Shown: positions 17,393-25,624 of the stretch, piece after piece
Position numbering within the stretch: position 1 is the stretch's first letter
Layout of the letters: the number at the start of each line of letters is the position of its first letter
Origin: CAYSCS01 sp964429695
Lineage (GTDB): Bacteria; Acidobacteriota; Aminicenantia; Aminicenantales; Aminicenantaceae
Direction of reading: 5' to 3'
Length of the DNA stretch: 64,000 nt
Assembly (NCBI GenBank): GCA_964429695.1
Contig: CAYSCS010000022.1
Span: 1 to 64,000 of the forward strand
Notes under the pieces: model-generated
Database searches by the model: none
Seen by the model: the letters and a program-made list of their open reading frames with translations, nothing else
Told to the model about the DNA's origin: nothing
Position numbers and translations under genes: made by a program

Positions 17393-18124
17393 ATGGTCCA
17401 GAATTACAGGATGATCCTCAGTTATGATGGGACTGATTTTCATGGCTGGCAAAGACAATTAAATAAAAGAACAGTTCAAGACACAATCGAGAAGGCTCTT
17501 TTTAAAATCACCAAAAATAAGGTGGCTGTGATCGGGGCAGGGAGGACAGATAAAGGTGTTCATGCCTTAGCCCAAGTAGCAAACTTTAAAACCACTCTCA
17601 TTCTTAAGGAAGAAGAATTCACTCGTGCCCTTAATTCTACACTCCCCAATGACATCAGAGTTATTTCTATGGAAAAGGTGGCGCTAGATTTTCATGCGAG
17701 GGAAATGGCTCTCTCAAAAGTTTATCAATACCGCATCTTTAACTCTCCCCTGATTACTCCTTTCCTTATGAGATATGTCCTTCACTGGTCAGCTCCTCTG
17801 GATCTAGAAAAAATGAAAAAAGCAGCAGAATTATTCATTCGTGAAGACGATTTTTCGGGCTTTTCTTCCAATAGATTTTTAAATCCAGTTAGGAGAGTAA
17901 CAGAATCGAAGGTCGAAAAAAGAGGGGATGAAATAATATACACCATAGAAGCCAACGGATTTTTAAGATACATGGCAAGAACAATCGTCGGCACCCTATT
18001 AGAAATCGGAAGAGGTAAGGCTGAGCCTGAGATAATTGAAGAAATCTTCAGAAAAAAAGAAAGGCATTTAGCTGGTCCAACTGCTCCCGCAAGAGGACTC
18101 TGTCTTATCAAAGTCAAATATTAG
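17393..18124 (+). CDS. truA: tRNA pseudouridine(38-40) synthase
   Basis: 243 residues, TruA family, isomerising uridines 38-40 in the tRNA anticodon stem-loop. The catalytic Asp lies in AGRTDKGVHALAQV (about residue 53); DGTDFHGWQRQ near the start and DFSGFSSNRF and GNGFLRYMARTIVG-like (ANGFLRYMARTIVG) segments are typical. The start is the ATG at 17393 (MVQNYRMILSYDG); reading further upstream would run inside the preceding gene. Its 3' end overlaps the end of the convergent rimI by 11 bases. Length is normal for the family. Confidence 0.95.
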   Translation: MVQNYRMILSYDGTDFHGWQRQLNKRTVQDTIEKALFKITKNKVAVIGAGRTDKGVHALAQVANFKTTLILKEEEFTRALNSTLPNDIRVISMEKVALDFHAREMALSKVYQYRIFNSPLITPFLMRYVLHWSAPLDLEKMKKAAELFIREDDFSGFSSNRFLNPVRRVTESKVEKRGDEIIYTIEANGFLRYMARTIVGTLLEIGRGKAEPEIIEEIFRKKERHLAGPTAPARGLCLIKVKY

Positions 18125-18599
18125 ATTTTAATCTACACATGACAATTGCATCTTCAGGAGGATTACTATAATAACCCTTTCTGATTCCGATTACCTGGAA
18201 ACCTAACTTTGTATAAAGGTTGAGAGCAGCAAAATTAGAAGGTCTGACTTCCAAAGTTATGGATTTTGCGCCGTATCTTTCGACTTGGTTTATCACTTGG
18301 GTCATCACTGCCTCTGCGATTCCCCTCCTTCTATAATGAGGATGAACGGCGATGTTATTTATCTGGACTTGGTCCTTTATCATCCAGAAGATAATGTAGC
18401 CAATCACCTTTTTTTCTAATCGGTGAACAATCACATAGGGAAAAGAAATCGAACGGTTTTGAATTTCCCCGAGAAATGTTAGCTCACTCCAGGGATTAGA
18501 AAAGGAAAGCCTCTCAATCTCCCGCACAGATGGTAGGTCACTCTCCTCCATTCTCTTGAGATAGAAGATACTCTGAGGTTCCTTCTCCTTTTTAACCAC
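18114..18599 (-). CDS. rimI: Ribosomal-protein-alanine N-acetyltransferase-type GNAT protein
   Basis: 161 residues of the GNAT fold. The acetyl-CoA loop is HYRRRGIAEAVMTQVINQ, with VQINNIAVHPHYRRRGI as motif A and LEVRPSNFAALNLYTKLGF as motif B. This is the RimI signature, which acetylates the N-terminal Ala of ribosomal protein S18 in E. coli. It overlaps tsaB by eight bases on the same strand; tsaB-rimI is a common bacterial pair and supports the name. The start is a GTG. Confidence 0.9.
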   Translation of the reverse strand: MVKKEKEPQSIFYLKRMEESDLPSVREIERLSFSNPWSELTFLGEIQNRSISFPYVIVHRLEKKVIGYIIFWMIKDQVQINNIAVHPHYRRRGIAEAVMTQVINQVERYGAKSITLEVRPSNFAALNLYTKLGFQVIGIRKGYYSNPPEDAIVMCRLKSNI

Positions 18600-19272
18600 C
18601 TTCTTCTGCCTGAGACCTCCGTAAATAAAGAGGTTTCAACTCATGAGGGCTGATCCCTTGTTTCCTTAAGAACATCTCATAACCCAATATCCCCACTTCA
18701 TAAGCAATAAAGAATGACCTTGAAGAAAATCTCGCTTTATCTCTTAAATATTCGGATATTTTTTCTCTATAAAGGTAGATTCCGTCTCCCAGAAAAGTAA
18801 TGATTCTGTTCGAAGGTAAAAGGGAGAGGTACTCGTGAGGAGCGTAGGCTCCTTGAGGGATTATTTCCTCAAGCCTTTCGCCTTTCCGCTCAAAAAGAGC
18901 TGCGTAAATTTCCTTCTTTTTTGCGTCAATTATTGGAGAAAGGAGTCGCGCCTGAGCTTGCTTCATCTTTAATGCTAGGGCTTTGAGGGTTGAGACAGGA
19001 GCGACAGGTTTTCCTGAAGCCAAAGAGAGAGATTTTACGGTGCTTAATCCTATCCTGATTCCCGTGAAAGAACCTGGACCGGCCGCAACGGCATATCCTT
19101 CTATATCTCTTATAGAAAGCCTTGCGCTTTCTAACAAAAAGTTGAGGGAGGGAAGAAGCCTCTGTGAGTGCGTTATAACAGATTCTGAATTCATTTCAGC
19201 GAGCAGGCGGTTCTTTTCTAACAGAGCTATTGAAGCTGAGGGGGTTGTGGTGTCTATGGCGAGGATAATCAT
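18592..19272 (-). CDS. tsaB: tRNA threonylcarbamoyladenosine biosynthesis protein TsaB
   Basis: 226 residues, ASKHA fold, partner of TsaD in t6A modification of ANN-decoding tRNAs. ILAIDTTTPSASIALLEKN opens the N-terminal lobe; HSQRLLPSLNFLLESA and AVAAGPGSFTGIRIGLSTVK are hallmark TsaB motifs. The C-terminal part is normal length. tsaD and tsaE are not in this window. Cotranscribed with rimI. Confidence 0.94.
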   Translation of the reverse strand: MIILAIDTTTPSASIALLEKNRLLAEMNSESVITHSQRLLPSLNFLLESARLSIRDIEGYAVAAGPGSFTGIRIGLSTVKSLSLASGKPVAPVSTLKALALKMKQAQARLLSPIIDAKKKEIYAALFERKGERLEEIIPQGAYAPHEYLSLLPSNRIITFLGDGIYLYREKISEYLRDKARFSSRSFFIAYEVGILGYEMFLRKQGISPHELKPLYLRRSQAEEGG

Positions 19273-19466
19273 CTTAATTTCTCAGAATATTTTGCTCTGA
19301 TTCATTCTGATTTTAACCTAAAAGGAGATTTTGTCAACGCAAGCACTCGTTGAAGACTTTAGTAGAAACTTTGGTAGAAATGGTTTATAAATAATAGATA
19401 GTTTCATGAAAATTAACAGTTCTCCCTGAGAGGAGTAAGCGCCCCATGGCCGATTAAAGAAGAGCC

Positions 19467-20336
19467 ATGAATGAAGATAAATCTCATCGATTGGCGAGAC
19501 TGAGCCTAGATGGATTGTCGGTTGGCGATGCCTTTGGAGAACTCTTTTTCAGAATTTCCCCTGAAATGCATACAAATTCAACGCTTCCTCCTGGTCCCTG
19601 GCCATGGACAGATGATACTCATATGGCAATCTCAATCGTTGAAAATTTGAAGAAATACGGGAGAATCGATCAGGATGCTCTGGCAGAGGCTTTTGCGCGC
19701 CGATTCATGGAACAACCATTAAGAGGATATGGAGGAGGGGCAGCAAGATTATTACGGGCGATAGCTGGGGGAGAAGACTGGCGAAAAATATCTCCCCGTC
19801 TTTTTGGAGAGGGATCTTATGGCAATGGAGCAGCCATGAGAGCTTCGCCAATCGGGGGTTTCTTTTTTGGCCGGCCAGAAAAGGCAAGCCAAGAAGCCCG
19901 GCTATCTGCGGAAATTACTCATTCCCATCTCGAGGGTCAGGCTGGAGCAATGGCAGTTGCTGCCGCAGCTTCTATCGCCGCAACGAGGCCACCTTTTAAG
20001 CCAAAAGAATTTTTAGAATCAATCCTATTTCATCTTCCTGAAAGCATAACCCGGCAGCGAATTAGATTGGCTCTTGAAATTCCCGGAGACAACCTACAGC
20101 TAGCCCAGAAAAAACTCGGCACTGGGTATAGAGTCTCGGCTCAAGACACTGTTCCTTTTTGCCTTTGGAGCGCAGCTTACCATCTCTATGACTTTGAAGC
20201 TGCTTTATGGTGGACAGCCCGCGGAAAGGGTGATTGTGATACGACTTGCGCTATAGTAGGAGGAATAGTAGCTCTATCAGCACCAGAAATTCCCCAAGAG
20301 TGGTTAAAAAAACGCGAACCACTTCCCAAGATATGA
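19467..20336 (+). CDS. ADP-ribosylglycohydrolase family protein
   Basis: 289 residues of the DraG/ARH fold. The first metal-binding motif is WTDDTHMAISI (about residue 49) and the second is GDCDTTCAIVGGIVAL (near 252), both needed for the dinuclear Mg2+ site that cleaves ADP-ribose from modified residues or related substrates. GLSVGDAFGELFF near the start is typical. The ATG has AAGAAGAG upstream. No ADP-ribosyltransferase, nitrogenase or toxin gene is near, so the substrate is unknown. Confidence 0.92.
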   Translation: MNEDKSHRLARLSLDGLSVGDAFGELFFRISPEMHTNSTLPPGPWPWTDDTHMAISIVENLKKYGRIDQDALAEAFARRFMEQPLRGYGGGAARLLRAIAGGEDWRKISPRLFGEGSYGNGAAMRASPIGGFFFGRPEKASQEARLSAEITHSHLEGQAGAMAVAAAASIAATRPPFKPKEFLESILFHLPESITRQRIRLALEIPGDNLQLAQKKLGTGYRVSAQDTVPFCLWSAAYHLYDFEAALWWTARGKGDCDTTCAIVGGIVALSAPEIPQEWLKKREPLPKI

Positions 20337-20417
20337 AAATAGAAAAGCTCTCACTCTCTTTTGGATTAAAAACAATTTTTTTCTTCTCCTCGTAAGAAAG
20401 AAGAGAAAGGAGAGGGA

Positions 20418-22691
20418 ATGAAAAAGAAGGTTGGAGCTCAGATTTTAGTCCTTCTGTTTTTCAGTATCTATTTATCAGGAGCCGAGGACTTTTCTCAGGA
20501 AAAGGCTTTTGAACACCTTAAATATATTGTGGAAAAAATAGGGCCTAGGCCTATAGGCTCACCAAACGAAAGAGCAGCACTGGAATATGTGGCACAAAAG
20601 CTGAGTGAATTTGGCTGTGAAATTTCTTGGCAGAACATATCACAATCCAAAAACTTCAACACTAAAAGTGCCAACGTGGTTGGCCGTCTGCAGGGTGCTT
20701 CCCGACGTGAGATCATAATCGGCGCACACATAGACTCCTCGGGACCTGAAATTCCTGGAGCAAATGACGATGCTTCTGGCATTGCGATTTTGATCGAGCT
20801 GGGGCGAGTCTACAGCCAGAAGACCCATTATTCCACTCTTGTCTTTGTCGCTTTCTGCGGAGAGGAGTCTGGTCTTGTAGGCTCACATCATTTCGTCAAA
20901 AACTATCCACTTGAAAATGTAGCCTTAATGCTTCAGCTTGACATGGCAAGCAATGATTCTCCTCTCATGCTCTGGCTTGAAACAAGAAAAAAACAAACTC
21001 CCCGATGGTTAGTAAAGGCAAGCATCGAAGCCTTCCATTCACTGGGTTACAGAAAAATAGAATATCCCACTCATTTTCAGAGCTTAAACTCGGCTCTGGG
21101 AGGAGCTGGTTCAGACCATCAGCCATTTCTGGAAATGGAAATACCTGCCATAGCCTTTGTTAGCGACATCCGCTTCCCTATTCACACTCGAAATGACTCC
21201 TTGGAATATTTCCGGATTGCCGGCCTCGAAAGAAGCGGGAGGTTAACAATGAGCCTTATCGATAAGTTTGACCGCTGGCAACCGGAGCCAAGAAAAGACG
21301 ATTATATGTTGCTTTTACTCAACGAAAAACCTATTTTCATCGGAAGAGTTTTTCAGGTTGCTTTCATCATTATTAGTTTTGTTTTCGCCGGATTAGCCTT
21401 ATTTATGATTAGAAAAAAAAGAAAGAACTTTCTTGAAGAAAAAAAGATTAAATGGTCGTGTCTCAAATTGGCATCGCTCCTTCTTCTGGTATTGGTAGTC
21501 CTCTCTCTTTCTGATTGGATGATGAGATTTCTTAAGGGACAGAAATTATACTGGTATGCCTCTCCAACGCCATTCTTAATTTTAATCTTCCCTATGGCAC
21601 TTTTAGGGATTTGGGTAGCACTTCGGCTCAGGAGAAAATTAAGGATACGAAGGGATGCCTTCTTTTACCTCATTCGTGCTGCATCCTATTTTTCCTTCTT
21701 AATCATAGCTACGTGGACTTTCGCAGGACCTCGTTTGGCTCTCTATCCTTCTTCTGGACTTTTACTGAGCAGCCTAGCCTGTCTTGTTCCCTGGGCGAAT
21801 TTAAAGGGAATCCTGTGGTTAGTTTCTCCCTTCCTCATCTTCAGACTCTTTCTAATCCCCCAGTACCACGAGTTTGTTTACAGAGGGACTTCTCAAATTT
21901 TTCTGGAGAAAATAAATACAAATTCGTCCTCTTTTCTCTTCTCCCTCCTCCTGCTCATTTTCATCTTCATCTTCTCCCTGCCCTTTTTGCTCAGCCTCGC
22001 TTCAGTCCGCTATAGCTTACGAGATGATCTTTTCTGCCTGAAGAAATTTTCAAGGACATCCACCCTTCTTCCCCTTTCCATCTTCATCCTAGGTTGGGGA
22101 GCATATCTTCTTACCATTCCCAGCTATTCCTCAACCTGGGAACAAGTTGTATACGTAAACCAAATATTCGAAGAGGAAAATAACAGAACGTACATAGAAT
22201 TTAAAAGCGGAGATTTTCTAAAAGATATTGGGGTTGAGATTGGTGGTAAAACAAAAATAATTGACTCAAAAGTCTGCATTAAAGAAATAGATTATCCTCT
22301 AGAACTTGCATGGATTAAAAATAAAGTTTCCTTGAAAACAGAAGAAGAGGAAAATAACAAAGTGGTGGATCTTAATTTCTCTTTTGAATTCGAAAAACAG
22401 CCATTTGACGTTACTCTAAAAATAGAATGCAACTTTCCCTTCACCGTGGAAAAAAGCAATTTCCACCATAGAAAAAGAAAAAATGCGGTGATAATCAATT
22501 GGTATAGTTTTCCTCCTTTGGGTTTAAAACCAAGCCTCACTTTGAAGACACCCAAAAAAGCTAAGCTAAAAGCGACTATTTCAGCAAGTTTTCTCCAGAC
22601 ACCTTTATTAATCAGGTGTAAGAGCCAAAACAAGCACTTCATCCATCGTGCCATCATAAAGAAGAAATTAGACCTAAAAAACCAGATTTGA
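20418..22691 (+). CDS. M28-family metallopeptidase with polytopic membrane C-terminal half
   Basis: 757 residues. A signal peptide (1-22) is followed by an M28 zinc aminopeptidase domain (about 25-290): GAHIDSSGPEIPGANDDASG (His and Asp ligands), CGEESGLVGSHHF (catalytic and ligand Glu), LQLDMAS, and a final HTRND. From about residue 305 there are roughly seven hydrophobic helices, then a soluble ~180-residue C-terminal region rich in beta strand. This layout resembles M28 membrane peptidases such as eukaryotic Fxna/ERMP1-type proteins. AAAGGAGAGGGA precedes the ATG. It is a single-gene unit. Substrate unknown; the active site should face the periplasm. Confidence 0.88.
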   Translation: MKKKVGAQILVLLFFSIYLSGAEDFSQEKAFEHLKYIVEKIGPRPIGSPNERAALEYVAQKLSEFGCEISWQNISQSKNFNTKSANVVGRLQGASRREIIIGAHIDSSGPEIPGANDDASGIAILIELGRVYSQKTHYSTLVFVAFCGEESGLVGSHHFVKNYPLENVALMLQLDMASNDSPLMLWLETRKKQTPRWLVKASIEAFHSLGYRKIEYPTHFQSLNSALGGAGSDHQPFLEMEIPAIAFVSDIRFPIHTRNDSLEYFRIAGLERSGRLTMSLIDKFDRWQPEPRKDDYMLLLLNEKPIFIGRVFQVAFIIISFVFAGLALFMIRKKRKNFLEEKKIKWSCLKLASLLLLVLVVLSLSDWMMRFLKGQKLYWYASPTPFLILIFPMALLGIWVALRLRRKLRIRRDAFFYLIRAASYFSFLIIATWTFAGPRLALYPSSGLLLSSLACLVPWANLKGILWLVSPFLIFRLFLIPQYHEFVYRGTSQIFLEKINTNSSSFLFSLLLLIFIFIFSLPFLLSLASVRYSLRDDLFCLKKFSRTSTLLPLSIFILGWGAYLLTIPSYSSTWEQVVYVNQIFEEENNRTYIEFKSGDFLKDIGVEIGGKTKIIDSKVCIKEIDYPLELAWIKNKVSLKTEEEENNKVVDLNFSFEFEKQPFDVTLKIECNFPFTVEKSNFHHRKRKNAVIINWYSFPPLGLKPSLTLKTPKKAKLKATISASFLQTPLLIRCKSQNKHFIHRAIIKKKLDLKNQI

Positions 22692-22736
22692 GAATAATCT
22701 TTTCCTTAAGATCTTCTCAACAGCATTCTAATTTTT

Positions 22737-23120
22737 CTACTCTAACTCGATTCTTAAGACTTTACCATTTTCATAGATTTCCAAGAGAATTCCTTTCATC
22801 TTTGTTTTTATTTCATTGAATAACTCCATGGTCTCCTTCAAGACATTTTCACTTCTTATTTCTGAAAAATCTTCCTCACTTAACCTGATTAGCTTTTCAA
22901 AAAGACAAACGGGCAAGATGATTTTCACCTTTTCTTCCCCATTTCGGACATCTTTCACCATTAGCTTTAGCCATTTAATTTCCTCTTTTCCAAGGGATGA
23001 TTCATCCTGAATCGCCCTCCTGAGGAGTTCAATATCGTCTTTTCTTTCTGCCTTAATGTCGCCGAGAAAAAGAGTACCTATCAGAAAATTGATGAGAATA
23101 AAAATCGATTTGATTCTCAT
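22737..23120 (-). CDS. Small secreted protein at the end of the ECF sigma operon
   Basis: 127 residues with a signal peptide (MRIKSIFILINFLIGTLFLG). The mature part is charged and helical (DDIELLRRAIQDESSLGKEE), followed by a beta-like end (KGILLEIYENGKVLRIELE). No known domain. AGGAGG lies upstream of the ATG and the gene is 10 bp after the TPR/HEAT gene. It ends similarly to that neighbour (charged segment then a short strand ending in LE), so the two may be related structurally. Function unknown. Confidence 0.7.
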   Translation of the reverse strand: MRIKSIFILINFLIGTLFLGDIKAERKDDIELLRRAIQDESSLGKEEIKWLKLMVKDVRNGEEKVKIILPVCLFEKLIRLSEEDFSEIRSENVLKETMELFNEIKTKMKGILLEIYENGKVLRIELE

Positions 23121-23130
23121 TTAAAACCTC

Positions 23131-23976
23131 CTATTCGAGCCAGATTTTAAGCTCTGCATCCTCTCCTTCTAAACTGATAATAGTTCCCTTTTTTCTCCTG
23201 AGGTCCTCGATTATTCTCTTTAAATCAACCCCTTTCTCTTTGATCAGGTTTTTTTCTCTTTCAGGAATTGACCCGAGGGCAAGGTCAGCTAAGGCCCAAG
23301 GAATGCTTAGTTTGAAAGCTACTCTTTTTTCTGACTTCTTATAAAGCTGGATATTAAGAATGAGGCCTTTTCTTTTCTCCTCTCCTTCTATATCCTTTAG
23401 TTCTTCTGGTCTTATTCTGAGCAGAGCAATTCTTGCTCGATCCCGCAGTTCCTCATCTTTCTCATTTCTAATAATTTCCTTCAACACAGGAATCCCTTTG
23501 GAAGCTCTTTTCTTGTCTTTGACGTAACTGAGCTTGAAGGCTGCGTAGTACTTAACAATCCTGTTTGAGCTCTCAAGACGTTTCTCCACCTCCTCCAGAT
23601 ATTCCCTCTTTCCTTTCTCATAAAGTTTAGTGGCTAAATCAATCACCGAAATTTCTGATTCCTCTGAAAGGCTCTTGCTCTGTTCTTTATGAGTTAAATA
23701 CTGTTTGTAAAAGCCCAGAGCTCTCTCTTCAGCGCCCCCCTTCTCCTCCAAACATTTTCCGCAATAAAAGAGGGCTTGAGCAGCCAGTGGACTTTGGGGA
23801 TATTTCTCGAGGAGTTCTTTCAATTTTAAATAGGCTCTCTCCCAATTCTCATCAAAGATTAAGATTTTAGCCTCCTCAAACAATGCTTCATCTGCTTTCC
23901 TTTGGGAAGGCGCTTCGATTCTCACAGAGAATAAAAAGAGAGGAATGAGAACCGATTTTATGATTACTTTTTTCAT
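23131..23976 (-). CDS. Periplasmic TPR/HEAT-like protein, third gene of the ECF sigma operon
   Basis: 281 residues. A signal peptide (MKKVIIKSVLIPLFLFSVRI) is followed by a TPR/YbgF-like segment (EDWERAY-type ENWERAYLKLKELLEKYPQS, AAQALFYCGKCLEEKG) and a HEAT-like segment around 120-200 (RIVKYYAAFKLSYVKDKKRA, DRARIALLRIRPEEL). The C-terminus is a charged helical and strand region. The ATG at 23976 is one base past the anti-sigma stop with GAGG at good spacing; an ATG at 23988 has none. Likely works with the sigma/anti-sigma pair in envelope sensing (inference). Confidence 0.75.
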   Translation of the reverse strand: MKKVIIKSVLIPLFLFSVRIEAPSQRKADEALFEEAKILIFDENWERAYLKLKELLEKYPQSPLAAQALFYCGKCLEEKGGAEERALGFYKQYLTHKEQSKSLSEESEISVIDLATKLYEKGKREYLEEVEKRLESSNRIVKYYAAFKLSYVKDKKRASKGIPVLKEIIRNEKDEELRDRARIALLRIRPEELKDIEGEEKRKGLILNIQLYKKSEKRVAFKLSIPWALADLALGSIPEREKNLIKEKGVDLKRIIEDLRRKKGTIISLEGEDAELKIWLE

Positions 23977-23977
23977 T

Positions 23978-24772
23978 TCAAACCTCATTCGTTTCTAATT
24001 CTTTCCTCAATAAATTTATCTTCAGCAATAATTGCTTCTTTTCGATAAGTCTTTTAATCCTCTCGAGGTCCTCCTCCTTGAGTCCATCGCGGGGTTGAAT
24101 AAGTTCAAAAATCAACAATTCAATCTGGTCACAAACATTTTTTGCCTTAGCCATACGGAACTTCTCGAGTTGAAGATTAATGAATTTCTTCTTCTCAATG
24201 AGTTCACGGGTCTCCCTCGAAATTAGGGTTCCCTGTAAAAATTGTTCAATTTGTCCAGAAGGGAATTGGATTAATTCTAGCAATATATACTGACTTTTCT
24301 GGAGATAATCCAAGGTTTGCCTCCGCGCCACCTCAAGCTCCATTTCCTCTATAAAGTCTCTTGATACCTTATATTTTCCTCCTCTATAAGGTATCTTCAA
24401 AATCAAGAAAGATATAATGGCCCCAAGAAGAACAACACCTAAAATGGCCGTGAAGGCTACTCTTATTCTTGGTGGAGAAAGAAATTGAAAAATTTTCATC
24501 AACTTAAATTCGTGGAAATAAGAAATCTCTTTATCAAAGACTTCATTTGAAATCTTTAAAGAAAAATTCCCCCAATCAATAGAAGACGCCTTCCTATCCA
24601 CATCCCTCTTGAGTAATTCTGCATTCTGGATTATTTTTCTCAAAGCTTCGAATTCTCCCCTGCATGAAGGACATAATTCGAGATGGGATTCTAAGGCTTC
24701 TTTCTCTTTTTCTTCTATTTCTCCACAAACAAGAGCTTCGAGTCTTCTGCACAGTTTTTTACAATCTCTCAT
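23978..24772 (-). CDS. Membrane anti-sigma factor with zinc-finger N-terminus
   Basis: 264 residues. The N-terminal ZAS/zf-HC2 motif is CRRLEALVCGEIEEKEKEAL followed by HLELCPSC (H-x3-C-x2-C), the fold that sequesters ECF sigma factors. One transmembrane segment lies at about residues 105-126 (VAFTAILGVVLLGAIISFLI). The periplasmic part is a long helical, coiled-coil-like region. It overlaps the sigma gene by four bases, as is usual for cognate pairs. Confidence 0.88.
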   Translation of the reverse strand: MRDCKKLCRRLEALVCGEIEEKEKEALESHLELCPSCRGEFEALRKIIQNAELLKRDVDRKASSIDWGNFSLKISNEVFDKEISYFHEFKLMKIFQFLSPPRIRVAFTAILGVVLLGAIISFLILKIPYRGGKYKVSRDFIEEMELEVARRQTLDYLQKSQYILLELIQFPSGQIEQFLQGTLISRETRELIEKKKFINLQLEKFRMAKAKNVCDQIELLIFELIQPRDGLKEEDLERIKRLIEKKQLLLKINLLRKELETNEV

Positions 24773-25344
24773 TTTTCTCTCCCTAAATAGTGACCAATCA
24801 TGGTCCTTAAATTTCTAATTGCCTTGAAGTGAAGGGATTTCACTGTGCCTAAAGCTACATTTAATATCTTGGCAATCTCTGCATATTCAAACTGGTTAAA
24901 GTGTCTCATCAGAAAAACCATCCTCTGCCTTTCAGAAAGAGCATCCAAACAGTGCGCAAATATCTCTTTTAATTCCGATTGGGAATTATCTTTCTCTATT
25001 CCCGAAGTGGTGAGAATCATCTTTTCCCTTACGATTCTCTGACTTCGTTGATGATTCTTTCTGAAGTAATCTATACATAGATTCTTTGCTATCTTGAATA
25101 GCCAATTTTTAAAATTATCGCTCGGTTTAAATTGATGAGCTTTTTGGTAAAACCTCAAGAATGTTTCCTGAACAACATCAAGGGCATCCTCTTCATCATG
25201 AAAATAAGAGTAAGCCAGGATAAACACACTCCTCTGATAAAGATGCACTATTTTCATGAAGGCTTCTCTATCCCCTCTTTTCACCCTCTCTACAAGAAGA
25301 TGCGCTTCATTCTCCTCTGAGTCTCTGTTCTTCTTCATCCTCAT
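24769..25344 (-). CDS. ECF-family RNA polymerase sigma factor
   Basis: 191 residues. Region 2 (about 15-90) includes FHDEEDALDVVQETFLRFYQ, NFKNWLFKIAKNLCIDYFRK; region 4 (about 125-185) includes LDALSERQRMVFLMRHFNQF and the helix-turn-helix YAEIAKILNVALGTVKSLHF. This is a typical sigma-24/RpoE-like factor. It heads an operon with its anti-sigma factor and two exported proteins, suggesting response to an envelope signal. The start could be 25344 or 25338; both have AGAAGAGG nearby. Confidence 0.92.
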   Translation of the reverse strand: MRMKKNRDSEENEAHLLVERVKRGDREAFMKIVHLYQRSVFILAYSYFHDEEDALDVVQETFLRFYQKAHQFKPSDNFKNWLFKIAKNLCIDYFRKNHQRSQRIVREKMILTTSGIEKDNSQSELKEIFAHCLDALSERQRMVFLMRHFNQFEYAEIAKILNVALGTVKSLHFKAIRNLRTMIGHYLGREK

Positions 25345-25624
25345 CCTCTTCTGAGTTAAGAAGAAAACCCGCTTTTCAGGATAGTTCCTTATCTAACCTT
25401 CATTTCATACAGATTAAACGACTGAAAACTCTAAAAGGTTTATACTCAAATAAAATTTTATTCACTCACCTCTAGATACTTGAAATATTAAAATATCTTC
25501 TTTCGTCTTATCTCCAGAAATCTAAAATTAAGGATGAATCTTAAGTGAACTTTCATGAGAGTCGTCTTTCTGTTATATTACTTTTTGTTATCTTAAAGAG
25601 CGATTTTTGCCTTGAGGAGGAAAA

